Below, piece after piece: positions 1-7,469 of a stretch of 40,118 nucleotides of DNA. Under the pieces are notes generated by a model. The model searched no databases. It was not told the origin of the DNA and worked only from the letters and a program-made list of their open reading frames with translations. A program made the position numbers and the translations under genes. Where the stretch lies: the NCBI GenBank assembly GCA_014859085.1, contig JACUUY010000010.1:1-40118 (forward strand). The letters run 5' to 3'. Each line of letters opens with the position of its first letter. Position 1 is the stretch's first letter. The stretch is from Caldifarciminota bacterium. GTDB lineage: Bacteria; Hydrothermota; Tepidihabitantia; SM23-42.

Positions 1-741
1 CTGTGCGATGCCATGGCGATCTCGCTCATGGACCAGGTCTTTCTTGAGGGAGGCGTTCAGGACCCGTACTATGCCCGGCGACGTACGAAGACCATGATCA
101 TTTCGTTCGCCTGCATCGACCCCGGATCAGCGTGTTTCTGCAGTTCAATGGGCGGCGGCCCGGATTCTGAAACCGGCGCTGATCTGGTGTTCTACGAACT
201 GAAAGACCGGTATTATATAAGAAAGGTAAGCGAGCCGGGTGCTGCGATACTGGCTGTCGCGGGCGTGAAGGTCAGCAATGCAACCGTAAAGGATTGTGAG
301 GAAAAAGAAGGTCTCATGGACCGTTCAAGAGCGAAGCTCGAAAAAGAGTTCGATGCCGTAACCCTGGCCGGGAAACTCGAGGATTTCGATGCGGACATAT
401 GGGAAACCCTGCACCAGAAGTGCCTGGGCTGCGGGGTCTGTACTTATCTATGCCCGACGTGCCACTGTTTCGACATCACGGATGAGATCGTGAAGGCGCA
501 CGGTCGACGCGTGCGGACTTGGGACTCGTGCATGTTTCCGCTCTTTACTTTGCACGCGTCAGGCCATAATCCCAGGCCAGGGGCAAAACAGAGAATGAGA
601 CAGCGGCTCATGCATAAGTTCAATTACGCGCTGAAGAACGCGGGTCAGGTATTCTGCGTGGGCTGCGGCCGGTGTATCATTCACTGTCCGGTGAACCTCG
701 ATATCCGGACCGTGCTCAGAGAGATCGCAGGAGGAACATGA
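1..741 (+). CDS. 4Fe-4S dicluster electron-transfer subunit (sulfhydrogenase beta / anaerobic sulfite reductase A type), 5' end missing
   Basis: The frame is open to the first base of the window, so the true start lies upstream and the visible 246 codons are the C-terminal part. Two ferredoxin-like cysteine clusters are visible: CLGCGVCTYLC followed by CPTCHCF (from about nt 421) and CVGCGRCIIHCP (from about nt 655). The segment before them (DPGSACFCSSMGGGP) matches the central part of the HydB/AsrA-like family, which passes electrons between a flavin subunit and a catalytic partner in the cytoplasm. The stop overlaps the next start as ATGA, so the two subunits are translationally coupled. 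The catalytic partner (hydrogenase, sulfite reductase or another enzyme) is not in view, so the substrate cannot be named. Confidence 0.82.
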   Translation: MCDAMAISLMDQVFLEGGVQDPYYARRRTKTMIISFACIDPGSACFCSSMGGGPDSETGADLVFYELKDRYYIRKVSEPGAAILAVAGVKVSNATVKDCEEKEGLMDRSRAKLEKEFDAVTLAGKLEDFDADIWETLHQKCLGCGVCTYLCPTCHCFDITDEIVKAHGRRVRTWDSCMFPLFTLHASGHNPRPGAKQRMRQRLMHKFNYALKNAGQVFCVGCGRCIIHCPVNLDIRTVLREIAGGT

Positions 742-1577
742 AAAACCCGTACGAACCGATATTGGTCAAGATCGCAGGCATCAGCATCGAGAATGAGGCC
801 AGGGATATCAAGACAATAAGGCTCGCCTTTGCCGACAAGAATGATGAAGAAGCGTTCTCCTTTCTGCCCGGTCAGTTTGCCGAACTCTCCGTTTTCGGAG
901 CCGGCGAGTGTCCGATCGGCATTGCCTCGTCGCCCACGGAAAAAGGGTATCTCTTGTTCACGATCAAACGGGCGGGCCTTGTGACGACCCAGCTGCACCG
1001 TGCCGCAAAAGAAGAGTCGATCGGGATACGCGGGCCCCTGGGCAACACCTACCCGCTTGAAAAGATGGAAGGCCGCAATGTGCTGATCATCGGCGGCGGT
1101 TTTGCCTTTACCACGCTGCGGGCAATGATCGCCTATATTATCGACGAAGCAAATCGTCCGCGGTTCAAGGACCTGACCGTGTTCTACGGCGCGCGCACGC
1201 CCGGCGAGCTCATTTACAAAACGACCCTGCGGGAGTGGGAAAAGAGAAGCGACATGAAGACGCACATCACGGTCGATCAGGCCGGCGGAGATTGGAAAAG
1301 GCATGTCGGCGTAGTGCCGGCCGTGATCAAAGAAGTGTCGCCGAGTGCGAATGATACCATTGCCCTGGTATGCGGGCCGCCCATTATGATTAAGTACACG
1401 TTACCGGTTCTGGCTGAGTTGGGGTTCAAAGCCGAATCGATATTTCTTTCACTGGAGATGCGGATGAAGTGCGGCATCGGTAAGTGCGGCCGCTGCAATA
1501 TCGGCCATAAGTACGTGTGCAAGGACGGCCCGGTCTTCTCATACGCCGAACTCCAGGCCCTGCCGCAAGAATACTAA
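738..1577 (+). CDS. FAD/NAD(P)-binding, 2Fe-2S oxidoreductase subunit (sulfhydrogenase gamma / anaerobic sulfite reductase B type)
   Basis: The start is ATG 738, preceded by AGGAGG at 729-734 and overlapping the upstream stop; a longer in-frame reading from 672 would lie inside the upstream gene. The 279-residue protein has the ferredoxin-NADP reductase layout: an FAD-binding beta-barrel (about residues 5-100), a nucleotide-binding fold with the glycine-rich motif NVLIIGGGFAF, and a C-terminal cysteine cluster CGIGKCGRCNIGHKYVC that fits a PyrK/HydG-type 2Fe-2S site. In the family this subunit exchanges electrons with NAD(P)H and hands them to the dicluster subunit encoded just before it. The operon ends here: an inverted-repeat element follows 2 bases after the stop and no hydrogenase subunits follow. 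Confidence 0.85.
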   Translation: MKNPYEPILVKIAGISIENEARDIKTIRLAFADKNDEEAFSFLPGQFAELSVFGAGECPIGIASSPTEKGYLLFTIKRAGLVTTQLHRAAKEESIGIRGPLGNTYPLEKMEGRNVLIIGGGFAFTTLRAMIAYIIDEANRPRFKDLTVFYGARTPGELIYKTTLREWEKRSDMKTHITVDQAGGDWKRHVGVVPAVIKEVSPSANDTIALVCGPPIMIKYTLPVLAELGFKAESIFLSLEMRMKCGIGKCGRCNIGHKYVCKDGPVFSYAELQALPQEY

Positions 1578-1579
1578 CA

Positions 1580-1688
1580 CCGGGGACAGGCATAAACTTA
1601 TAAACTCTTGGCTCAAAGGCAGGTCTGGCGGCTGTTCGCTTGTTGATCCCGGGGTGCTGAGAAGTATAGAAGTTCATGCCTGTCCCCA
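1580..1688. repeat. Inverted-repeat element with GGGGACAGGCAT ends
   Basis: The left arm begins 2 bases after the upstream stop codon and reads CCGGGGACAGGCATAAACTT. The right arm (about 1667-1688) is its near-perfect reverse complement, ending ATGCCTGTCCCC. About 60 bp lie between. Single arms recur at 10024-10050 and 16227-16255, in both cases directly after the stop codon of a minus-strand gene. This looks like a REP/BIME-like or MITE-like unit, and the paired arms here could also act as a terminator hairpin. Confidence 0.7.
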
Positions 1689-1694
1689 GACCCC

Positions 1695-1723
1695 TTGACA
1701 TCTGTCTGACTTGACCGTATAAT
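1695..1723 (+). promoter_or_regulatory. Sigma-70 promoter for the secreted propeller gene
   Basis: Perfect TTGACA at 1695-1700 and TATAAT at 1718-1723 with a 17-bp spacer. The predicted transcript starts near 1730, about 40 bases before the ATG at 1772. Confidence 0.8.
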
Positions 1724-1771
1724 TTCCTAAGAAGAAATTCGTCAGTATCCATAGATCGTAGCGGAGGAGCT

Positions 1772-3169
1772 ATGAAGAGGTTGTTATTGGCAATGTTTTG
1801 TGTTGGCAATGCATGGGCCTGGTGGTCGCCGTCGATCGATCTCGGATTGAGTGGCGTCGATGATATTCATCCGCAGGCTTGTCGCGTTCAGTCACACGGT
1901 TACGGACGTCTGGCAATGGTGTGGGAGTCATACCTTGACGGGAACGCTGATATCGTTTCGCGCTTCAGCAGCGGGCCGGCATGGAGTGATACCTTCAGGG
2001 TAACGGCCGACCCCGGCCATGATATTTGCCCCAGCATTGCCTACGATTATACCAGAGACTGCTTCTGGTGTGTCTGGCGGCGCTATGGCGCGGCAGGTGC
2101 CGGCATATACGTGGCTCAGGGGAACGAAATGACCGGCTGGTCTGCGGCCTATCAATTGACGTCTGATACCTTGTTTGAGGATCTGCCGTCGGTATGTGTT
2201 ATCCATGATACGGTCTGGATCGTGTGGCAGCGCGGAGCATTATTCGGTGACTCGATATCCTTCATGAATATCCATGCCGCTTATTATGACGGAAGCGTGT
2301 GGTCCCCACCATGCCCCTTGACCAGCGATTCCAATGTGATCAACCGCCGGGCAAAAGTAGGCATGCGCTACCCCCATCCGCTTGTCGTCTGGGAAAGAGA
2401 TGGTGACATTTACTACTGCGAGCACATAGGCGGATCGTGGCATACGGCGCAGCCCGTCACAGCGGACATTCACGAGAACATAAATCCTGATCTCGCGCAC
2501 GGCGGAGATCTCTTTGGCGCCGGTGCCTGGATTGTCTGGCAGACAGACCGTGACGGCAACTATGAGATCTACACGACGGCGTATGATACGTTTGATGTTC
2601 ATTACCGCGTGACCTTCAACGACGCTGCGGATATTACACCGAGCCCGTTACAGTTTCAAGCGGCTACACGACAAGGGGGGCCGCCGGTTACTGCATTCAG
2701 CTCGGACCGGAACGGCAATCAAGACATCTACACGCACTTCAATTTGTGGCCATCGTGGGATACCTTACTGCAAGTGGATACGAGCCAGGTCGATGACATA
2801 TCCCCGGTCATGACCGCAAGCCCGCATTACCTCTGGGTCATCTGGCAGACAGACAGGGACGGTGATTGGGATATCTATGGCAGTTATATGGGGATTGGCG
2901 GTATAGAAGAACATGGTTTGGCCGCTATGCGTTCGGCCCCGCATATTTTTCCTAATCCGGCAAAGGCGTCATTCATACTCCATTCGGCAATGCCGGTGCA
3001 GGGCATCAGGATATACGACGTTCTTGGTAGGTTGGTCAGGACCAGGGTATTTGCGGAATTCAGGGGAATGGAAGAGATTTCGCTAACAGGAGTGAATGCG
3101 GGCGTTTATTTTGTGATCGTCGCAACGAACGAGGACGAATTCATAAGCAAGATAATAGTGACGAAATAG
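1772..3169 (+). CDS. Secreted beta-propeller-like protein with C-terminal T9SS sorting domain
   Basis: ATG 1772 is preceded by a GGAGGAGC ribosome site. The N-terminus (MKRLLLAMFCVGNAWA) is a signal peptide. The body has repeated blades of the form WxVWQxDRDGNxxIY (for example around residues 250-265 and 355-370), typical of TolB/sialidase-like propellers. The last ~75 residues (FPNPA, IYDVLGRLVR, GVYFVIV, KIIVTK) form a Por-type sorting domain, which directs export across the outer membrane by the type IX system and attachment at the cell surface. No catalytic residues are recognisable, so the ligand is unknown. The gene is monocistronic, has its own consensus promoter, and converges on the next gene. 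Confidence 0.82.
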   Translation: MKRLLLAMFCVGNAWAWWSPSIDLGLSGVDDIHPQACRVQSHGYGRLAMVWESYLDGNADIVSRFSSGPAWSDTFRVTADPGHDICPSIAYDYTRDCFWCVWRRYGAAGAGIYVAQGNEMTGWSAAYQLTSDTLFEDLPSVCVIHDTVWIVWQRGALFGDSISFMNIHAAYYDGSVWSPPCPLTSDSNVINRRAKVGMRYPHPLVVWERDGDIYYCEHIGGSWHTAQPVTADIHENINPDLAHGGDLFGAGAWIVWQTDRDGNYEIYTTAYDTFDVHYRVTFNDAADITPSPLQFQAATRQGGPPVTAFSSDRNGNQDIYTHFNLWPSWDTLLQVDTSQVDDISPVMTASPHYLWVIWQTDRDGDWDIYGSYMGIGGIEEHGLAAMRSAPHIFPNPAKASFILHSAMPVQGIRIYDVLGRLVRTRVFAEFRGMEEISLTGVNAGVYFVIVATNEDEFISKIIVTK

Positions 3170-3190
3170 CCCCGGTAAGGACCCCTTTTT

Positions 3191-3332
3191 TCAAAAGTCA
3201 ACAACTCGAAGTACAAAATCGCACCGCGCCAAAATAGTCATGTAATATCGGCTGATTCTGCATCAAAACGCAACAAAACCAACCAGGTTGCAGGTTGGAT
3301 TGACAGGATCTGCGACAGGTTGGGTGGTGGTT
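3191..3332. repeat. Dispersed intergenic repeat, copy 1
   Basis: Fills the space between two convergent genes. It shares ordered blocks with 7202-7325: TCAAAAGTCAAC (3191-3202), CAAAACGCAACAAA (3264-3277) and CAGGATCTGCGACAGGTTGG (3304-3323). The sequence between blocks is diverged and of slightly different length. No ORF or clear hairpin was seen. Confidence 0.65.
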
Positions 3333-3344
3333 GGGTGGTGGAGG

Positions 3345-6161
3345 TTAGCGGGTTATGTTGCGCAGGAATTTTCGCGCTTCATCGAAATCAGGTTGCAGCG
3401 CAAGGCAGCGCTCGAGCGCCGCGATCGCCTCTGATATCCGGCCCGCGTTGTTCAATGCCACGCCGAGATAGAAATGTCCTTTTGGGTCGTCGGGTTGCAG
3501 GGCCGCGGCGCGCGCATATAACTGCACGGCTTCGGCCCATCTCTGCTGCCGGCTCAATTCGACACCATAACGCCAGTAGATCTCCTTGAGGAAATGGGCG
3601 GCATAGCTGTCCGTGGGATCGTTCGCGAGCACGATTTCGAAGTTCCGGTAAGCCGTTGCATAATCACCCAGGGCAATTGCTGCGAATCCCTGGTCACGGG
3701 CATACCACGTTGCTTTCCTGCCCCGCCACTCGGATCCCAGGTCGTCCAATTCTGCCGGGGGGATCCCCCGGATGATACTGACCGGCGATTCCCGCGTTTT
3801 AGAGAGAGCCAGGATAGCGTCCCATGGAAAGATATGCTGATGACGGGGGATGGTATATTCGATAAAGGGACGGTCATCATATACCAGGGGTGCATTTCGG
3901 GTGTACTCTTTCATGCCCGCCGGTCCCAGCAGGTATCCTGAAAGCAGTGTCCAGTGATCATCAAGGTGGACTTTTTTCAGGACATCCTTGATCTTTGGAT
4001 TCGACAGATGGCCGGTTAACCATACCCAGTCGAGCTGGAGAGAGTCGCGCGCGCAGAGCAATATGCCTTCGCTGCCGACCAGCCACAGACCGGTTTGAGG
4101 AAACACTGCGAGCGCGGTAGCGAGCAATGCCTTCGCGTCCTGGGCCGACATGCTGTAGAGGGGCACCCACTGGCACAGCACGCCGTTATCGTTGAGCTTG
4201 CGCTTGGCTTCTTGGTAGAATTCAACACTATAGAGAGCAGAAACGCCTTTCAGTCCGGGATGCATGGGTTCGAGCGTGATCACATCGTATGTCTGCCCGG
4301 TCGTCAGCAGGTAACTGCGTCCGTCATCGATGATGATATTCGTATTCGCGCGCTCGAGAACGTTGCCGTTCCATTCCGTGAAGAAGGATGCCGCATCGAT
4401 GACGGCAGAGCATATCTCGACACAATCGACGCGGTCGAGATCGTATAATCCCAGCGCCCCGAACGTGCCGCCGCTGCCGAGACAGATCACGAGTGCGGTC
4501 TGCGCGCCCGGACAGGCCCACAACGGAAGATGCCCCATTAAATGGTTCTTACGCTGGCCCGGGAGATAAGTGGAAGTCGCTTGCTGTCGATTGATCAACA
4601 ATCGGCGTACGCCGCGGTCGCCCAGGTCTTCGGTCACCATCACGGTCTGGTCCGCGCTTTCGCGATAATAGAGCAATCTTGCCTTTTCGTGACTGGCTAT
4701 CTGTTTGAATCCGAAATCCGCGCGCATGGGGTAGACCAGAAACATGACTCCGGCTACGGGAACGGTCAACAAGAGGCCGAAGGTCCTGCGGCGCCGTTCG
4801 ATGGGTCCGCACAGGAGGGCGGCAACGCCCACGGCCATCGAGAAGCCGATCAGGATGAGCAGACTCTTCTGAATGCCGGCCAGGGGAATGAGCAGGAACC
4901 CGGCGGCAAGGCTGCCCGCAATACCGCCTGAGGTGTTGCACGCGGTCACCCGGCCGACTTGCCCGGCCAATCGCCGGATACTGGCCGCGTAGAGCGATAC
5001 GATGAGGGGGAAGATGTACCCGAGCACGAGCGTGGCCGGCAGGATCAGGACGACGGCCTGAATTGAGGTATTGCGCAGCGTTTTGGCCCAATATACCGGA
5101 TCAATGGTCGTCGGTTTCGGGAGTTCGGTGCCGAGCCAGACGAGGATCGAGAAACCCAGGACAACGGCCAACGCGACGAGCAGTTCGGCCAGACCCAGTT
5201 CAAACCATGCCCTCGATGCGTTCATTTGGTGCTTCAGCGCCCTGAATCTTCTCGCGGCCACCATACTGCCGGCGCCAATCCCCAGCAGATAGATGCCGAG
5301 CATGAGGGCGAAGGCATACGTATCGGTGACCACGGTGAAGGCAAGGGTCCGGAACCAGACAACCTCATAGCCCAGCGCGGCGAACCCGGATATCGCGGCG
5401 ATGATCAACAGAACGGATCTCAATCCCGATTTCGTCGTTCCGGGGTCATTCAATGGGGCCGCGGTCGCTTGCGATGCTGAAGGTTCTGTCTGAGATCCGT
5501 TCGGCGTGTTGCGTGGCGCCAGGATAAACGCGGTGATGCCAATGGCGAAATTGACGGCCATGGCCGCGATGATCGTCTTCAAGTAACCAAGATGTTCGAG
5601 CAGGAGAAAACCGCAGAGCAGGGTGCCGGCCGTCGCGCCTATCGTGTTCATGCTGTAAAGGGCGCCGATGCGGCTGAACCGGTGCCCCATTGTGCGGGTC
5701 ATGCCGCGCGACAATGCGGGCAGCGTTGCGCCCATCAGTATGGTTGCCGGCAGGAGAATCACGACACTCAGGGTTACCTGGAGCGAGGTTTGCGCGGCGG
5801 TCGGTAGGTCGAGGTTGGCAGACATATGCGCATACAGACCGCGGATGACCGGGATGAGCAGCACGGCGACGATCGCCCAGAGGCCGATGCCGATCTCAAG
5901 AAGACCGTACAGGCGCAGGGGTGAATACCGGTCGGCTTTTGGTCCGATGAGCACGGCGCCGAGCGCGAGACCGCCGAAGAAGACCGCGATGACCACGGAT
6001 ACGGCGCTGAGCGTGCTGCCGAAGATCAACTGCAATTGACGGGCAAACGCCGTCTCGTAGACCAGGGCCGTCAGGCCGGACAGGAAGAACAACGCGTAAA
6101 ACCATCGAGTCTGCAGGCCGTTGCGCGGCCGCGCGGGATCACCTTTCTTCATGCGGAGCAT
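3345..6161 (-). CDS. Fused multispanning membrane protein / spermidine-synthase-like protein with C-terminal TPRs
   Basis: A 938-residue protein. Residues ~20-480 form two blocks of hydrophobic helices resembling the MFS-like half of 'fused MFS/spermidine synthase' proteins. Residues ~490-770 are a spermidine-synthase-type Rossmann fold with the SAM-binding motif ICLGSGGTFG (559-568) and DDGR (612-615). Residues ~820-938 are TPR helices. The usual catalytic acidic motif of spermidine synthases (D-S/T-x-D-P) is replaced by LEPMHPG, so polyamine synthesis is doubtful. Substrate and direction are unknown; an inner-membrane location is inferred. Two nearby ATGs (6161 and 6152) are possible starts and neither has a clear ribosome site. 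A consensus promoter lies about 80 bp upstream. Confidence 0.8.
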   Translation of the reverse strand: MLRMKKGDPARPRNGLQTRWFYALFFLSGLTALVYETAFARQLQLIFGSTLSAVSVVIAVFFGGLALGAVLIGPKADRYSPLRLYGLLEIGIGLWAIVAVLLIPVIRGLYAHMSANLDLPTAAQTSLQVTLSVVILLPATILMGATLPALSRGMTRTMGHRFSRIGALYSMNTIGATAGTLLCGFLLLEHLGYLKTIIAAMAVNFAIGITAFILAPRNTPNGSQTEPSASQATAAPLNDPGTTKSGLRSVLLIIAAISGFAALGYEVVWFRTLAFTVVTDTYAFALMLGIYLLGIGAGSMVAARRFRALKHQMNASRAWFELGLAELLVALAVVLGFSILVWLGTELPKPTTIDPVYWAKTLRNTSIQAVVLILPATLVLGYIFPLIVSLYAASIRRLAGQVGRVTACNTSGGIAGSLAAGFLLIPLAGIQKSLLILIGFSMAVGVAALLCGPIERRRRTFGLLLTVPVAGVMFLVYPMRADFGFKQIASHEKARLLYYRESADQTVMVTEDLGDRGVRRLLINRQQATSTYLPGQRKNHLMGHLPLWACPGAQTALVICLGSGGTFGALGLYDLDRVDCVEICSAVIDAASFFTEWNGNVLERANTNIIIDDGRSYLLTTGQTYDVITLEPMHPGLKGVSALYSVEFYQEAKRKLNDNGVLCQWVPLYSMSAQDAKALLATALAVFPQTGLWLVGSEGILLCARDSLQLDWVWLTGHLSNPKIKDVLKKVHLDDHWTLLSGYLLGPAGMKEYTRNAPLVYDDRPFIEYTIPRHQHIFPWDAILALSKTRESPVSIIRGIPPAELDDLGSEWRGRKATWYARDQGFAAIALGDYATAYRNFEIVLANDPTDSYAAHFLKEIYWRYGVELSRQQRWAEAVQLYARAAALQPDDPKGHFYLGVALNNAGRISEAIAALERCLALQPDFDEARKFLRNITR

Positions 6162-6239
6162 GGATTAAAGCATTGGCTGTGTAACAGGCAACTGGTGGAT
6201 TGCTCATGTGCTGTTTGTGTGCGGACATTATGATAAGTG

Positions 6240-6267
6240 ATTATATTATGTTCGTCGGCCGTGTCAA
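6240..6267 (-). promoter_or_regulatory. Sigma-70 promoter for the fused MFS/spermidine-synthase-like gene
   Basis: On the minus strand, TTGACA (6267-6262) and TATAAT (6245-6240) are separated by 16 bp. The predicted start is near 6233, giving a leader of about 70 bases. The rest of the 257-bp divergent space holds a TATAAT at 6364-6369 facing the plus-strand gene but no convincing -35 box for it. Confidence 0.75.
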
Positions 6268-6418
6268 GGCCAGCAGGCATTGACGCGCGCATTGGCAGGA
6301 TCTTCGGCCGGTCGGCAGGATCGTGCTGTGAGCCGTATGTGAGCCGATGTTGAGGAAAGCTTTTATAATGAAGCGTGCGGTCGTTCCCGCAATACAATCA
6401 TAATGAAAGGGAGGAAAG

Positions 6419-7150
6419 ATGCTGAATAGAATATACAGGATGAAGGTTCTTGGTGTCGTGCCGATGGGGCTGATACTCGTGGTCCTGAGCACCGGGTTCC
6501 TGTTTGGCCAGTGGGAAACCGACGTGCGATTGACGACCGATGCCGATTCTTCGTACACGTCGTACAACAACGCGTGGTGCGTCGCCGCCAGCGGCGATAC
6601 GGTCCACGTCGCATGGTATGATGGACGCGACGGCAACGAAGAGATCTACTACAAACTGTCGACCGACAATGGATCGAACTGGGATGCCGATGCCAGGTTG
6701 ACGGATGATATGAGTATCTCCCAGCTTGCCTCGGTAGCGGCCTCGGGTTCGATGGTGCATGTCGTCTGGAGCGACGAGCGGAACAGCAACTGGGACATCT
6801 ATTACAAGCGCAACCCGACCGGGAATACGGGCATCAGCGAGTACACGGACGGAGTGGCGGAGGGCTTCAGCCTGGTCGCGGCGCCCAATCCGTTCACGCA
6901 TACCACAAGAATAGGATACTCGATACTAGATTCTGGATACTTGATACAAAGCCCAGGCATTAGTATCTATGACGCAACGGGGTGTCTGGTCAGATCATTA
7001 TATCCAGAATCCAGTATCCAAAATCAAGGATCAGAGGTCTGGTGGGATGGCCGGGATGACCACGGCCGGCAGCTGGGCGGCGGCGTGTATTTTGTGAGAT
7101 TGAGTGCTGGCGTTTATACGGCGACCGAAAAGCTATTGTTGGTACGATAG
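6419..7150 (+). CDS. Secreted BNR/sialidase-like repeat protein with FlgD/T9SS-type C-terminal domain
   Basis: ATG 6419 follows GGGAGG at 6409-6414; a second ATG at 6440 is possible. A signal peptide ends near LFGQWE. Residues ~30-135 hold two or three short blades (VHVAWYDGRDGNEEIYYK, VHVVWSDERNSNWDIYYK) of the BNR/sialidase-like type. The last ~90 residues (NPFTHTTRIGYS, ISIYDATGCLVRSL, WDGRDDHGRQLGGGVYFVRL) are a FlgD-like Ig domain used as a T9SS-type sorting signal. At 243 residues it is short for the family, with fewer blades than its relatives. A palindromic repeat is inserted in frame in the C-terminal domain (see the repeat at 6914-7028), coding ILDSGYLIQS and PESSIQNQGS. Confidence 0.8.
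   Translation: MLNRIYRMKVLGVVPMGLILVVLSTGFLFGQWETDVRLTTDADSSYTSYNNAWCVAASGDTVHVAWYDGRDGNEEIYYKLSTDNGSNWDADARLTDDMSISQLASVAASGSMVHVVWSDERNSNWDIYYKRNPTGNTGISEYTDGVAEGFSLVAAPNPFTHTTRIGYSILDSGYLIQSPGISIYDATGCLVRSLYPESSIQNQGSEVWWDGRDDHGRQLGGGVYFVRLSAGVYTATEKLLLVR
6914..7028. repeat. Palindromic repeat embedded in frame in a coding sequence
   Basis: Bases 6922-6939 (GATACTAGATTCTGGATA) pair with 7001-7018 (TATCCAGAATCCAGTATC) at 17 of 18 positions, with about 60 coding bases between. A short direct repeat (GGATACTYGATAC, 6914-6926 and 6935-6947) extends the left arm. Both arms stay in frame and encode loops of the FlgD-like domain, flanking the conserved strand ISIYDATGCLVRSL. Confidence 0.6.
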
Positions 7151-7201
7151 TCGCGGGTGCGTTGATGTACAGGGGCCGGCATACGCCGGCCCCTTTTTGT
7201 A

Positions 7202-7325
7202 TCAAAAGTCAACTGTAAAAGGTGCCAGATGACGCAGTATAAAAATTGTTGTGAAATATCATGCGATTTCGCCACCAAAACGCAACAAATGTAAGCAGGT
7301 TGGCAGGATCTGCGACAGGTTGGAT
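7202..7325. repeat. Dispersed intergenic repeat, copy 2
   Basis: Carries the same ordered blocks as 3191-3332: TCAAAAGTCAAC at 7202-7213, CAAAACGCAACAAA at 7276-7289 and the 20-base block at 7304-7323. It lies after a stop codon and upstream of the next gene, whose weak -10 (TATAAT, 7363-7368) lies just outside the repeat. Confidence 0.65.
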
Positions 7326-7469
7326 TGGCGTGAACGTTCATTTGGTGCGGGGTGTCACAGTATATAATTAGAATCGCACCGGGACAGCGCAAGTTTGCCG
7401 CGGTATTGCGTGTCTAATTTATCAAGCATAATTCTCAAGGACATTGAACGAAAGGGGTGGATTTTGACG

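Noticed and set aside
681-1304. Long minus-strand open frame (207 codons)
   Set aside because: It lies entirely opposite the flavin/2Fe-2S subunit gene, whose motifs are clear; a product of GC-rich codon use.
6350-6369. Promoter for the secreted gene at 6419 (TTGAGG plus TATAAT)
   Set aside because: The spacing between the boxes is only 8 bp and no -35 fits at 16-18 bp; only the -10-like box stands.
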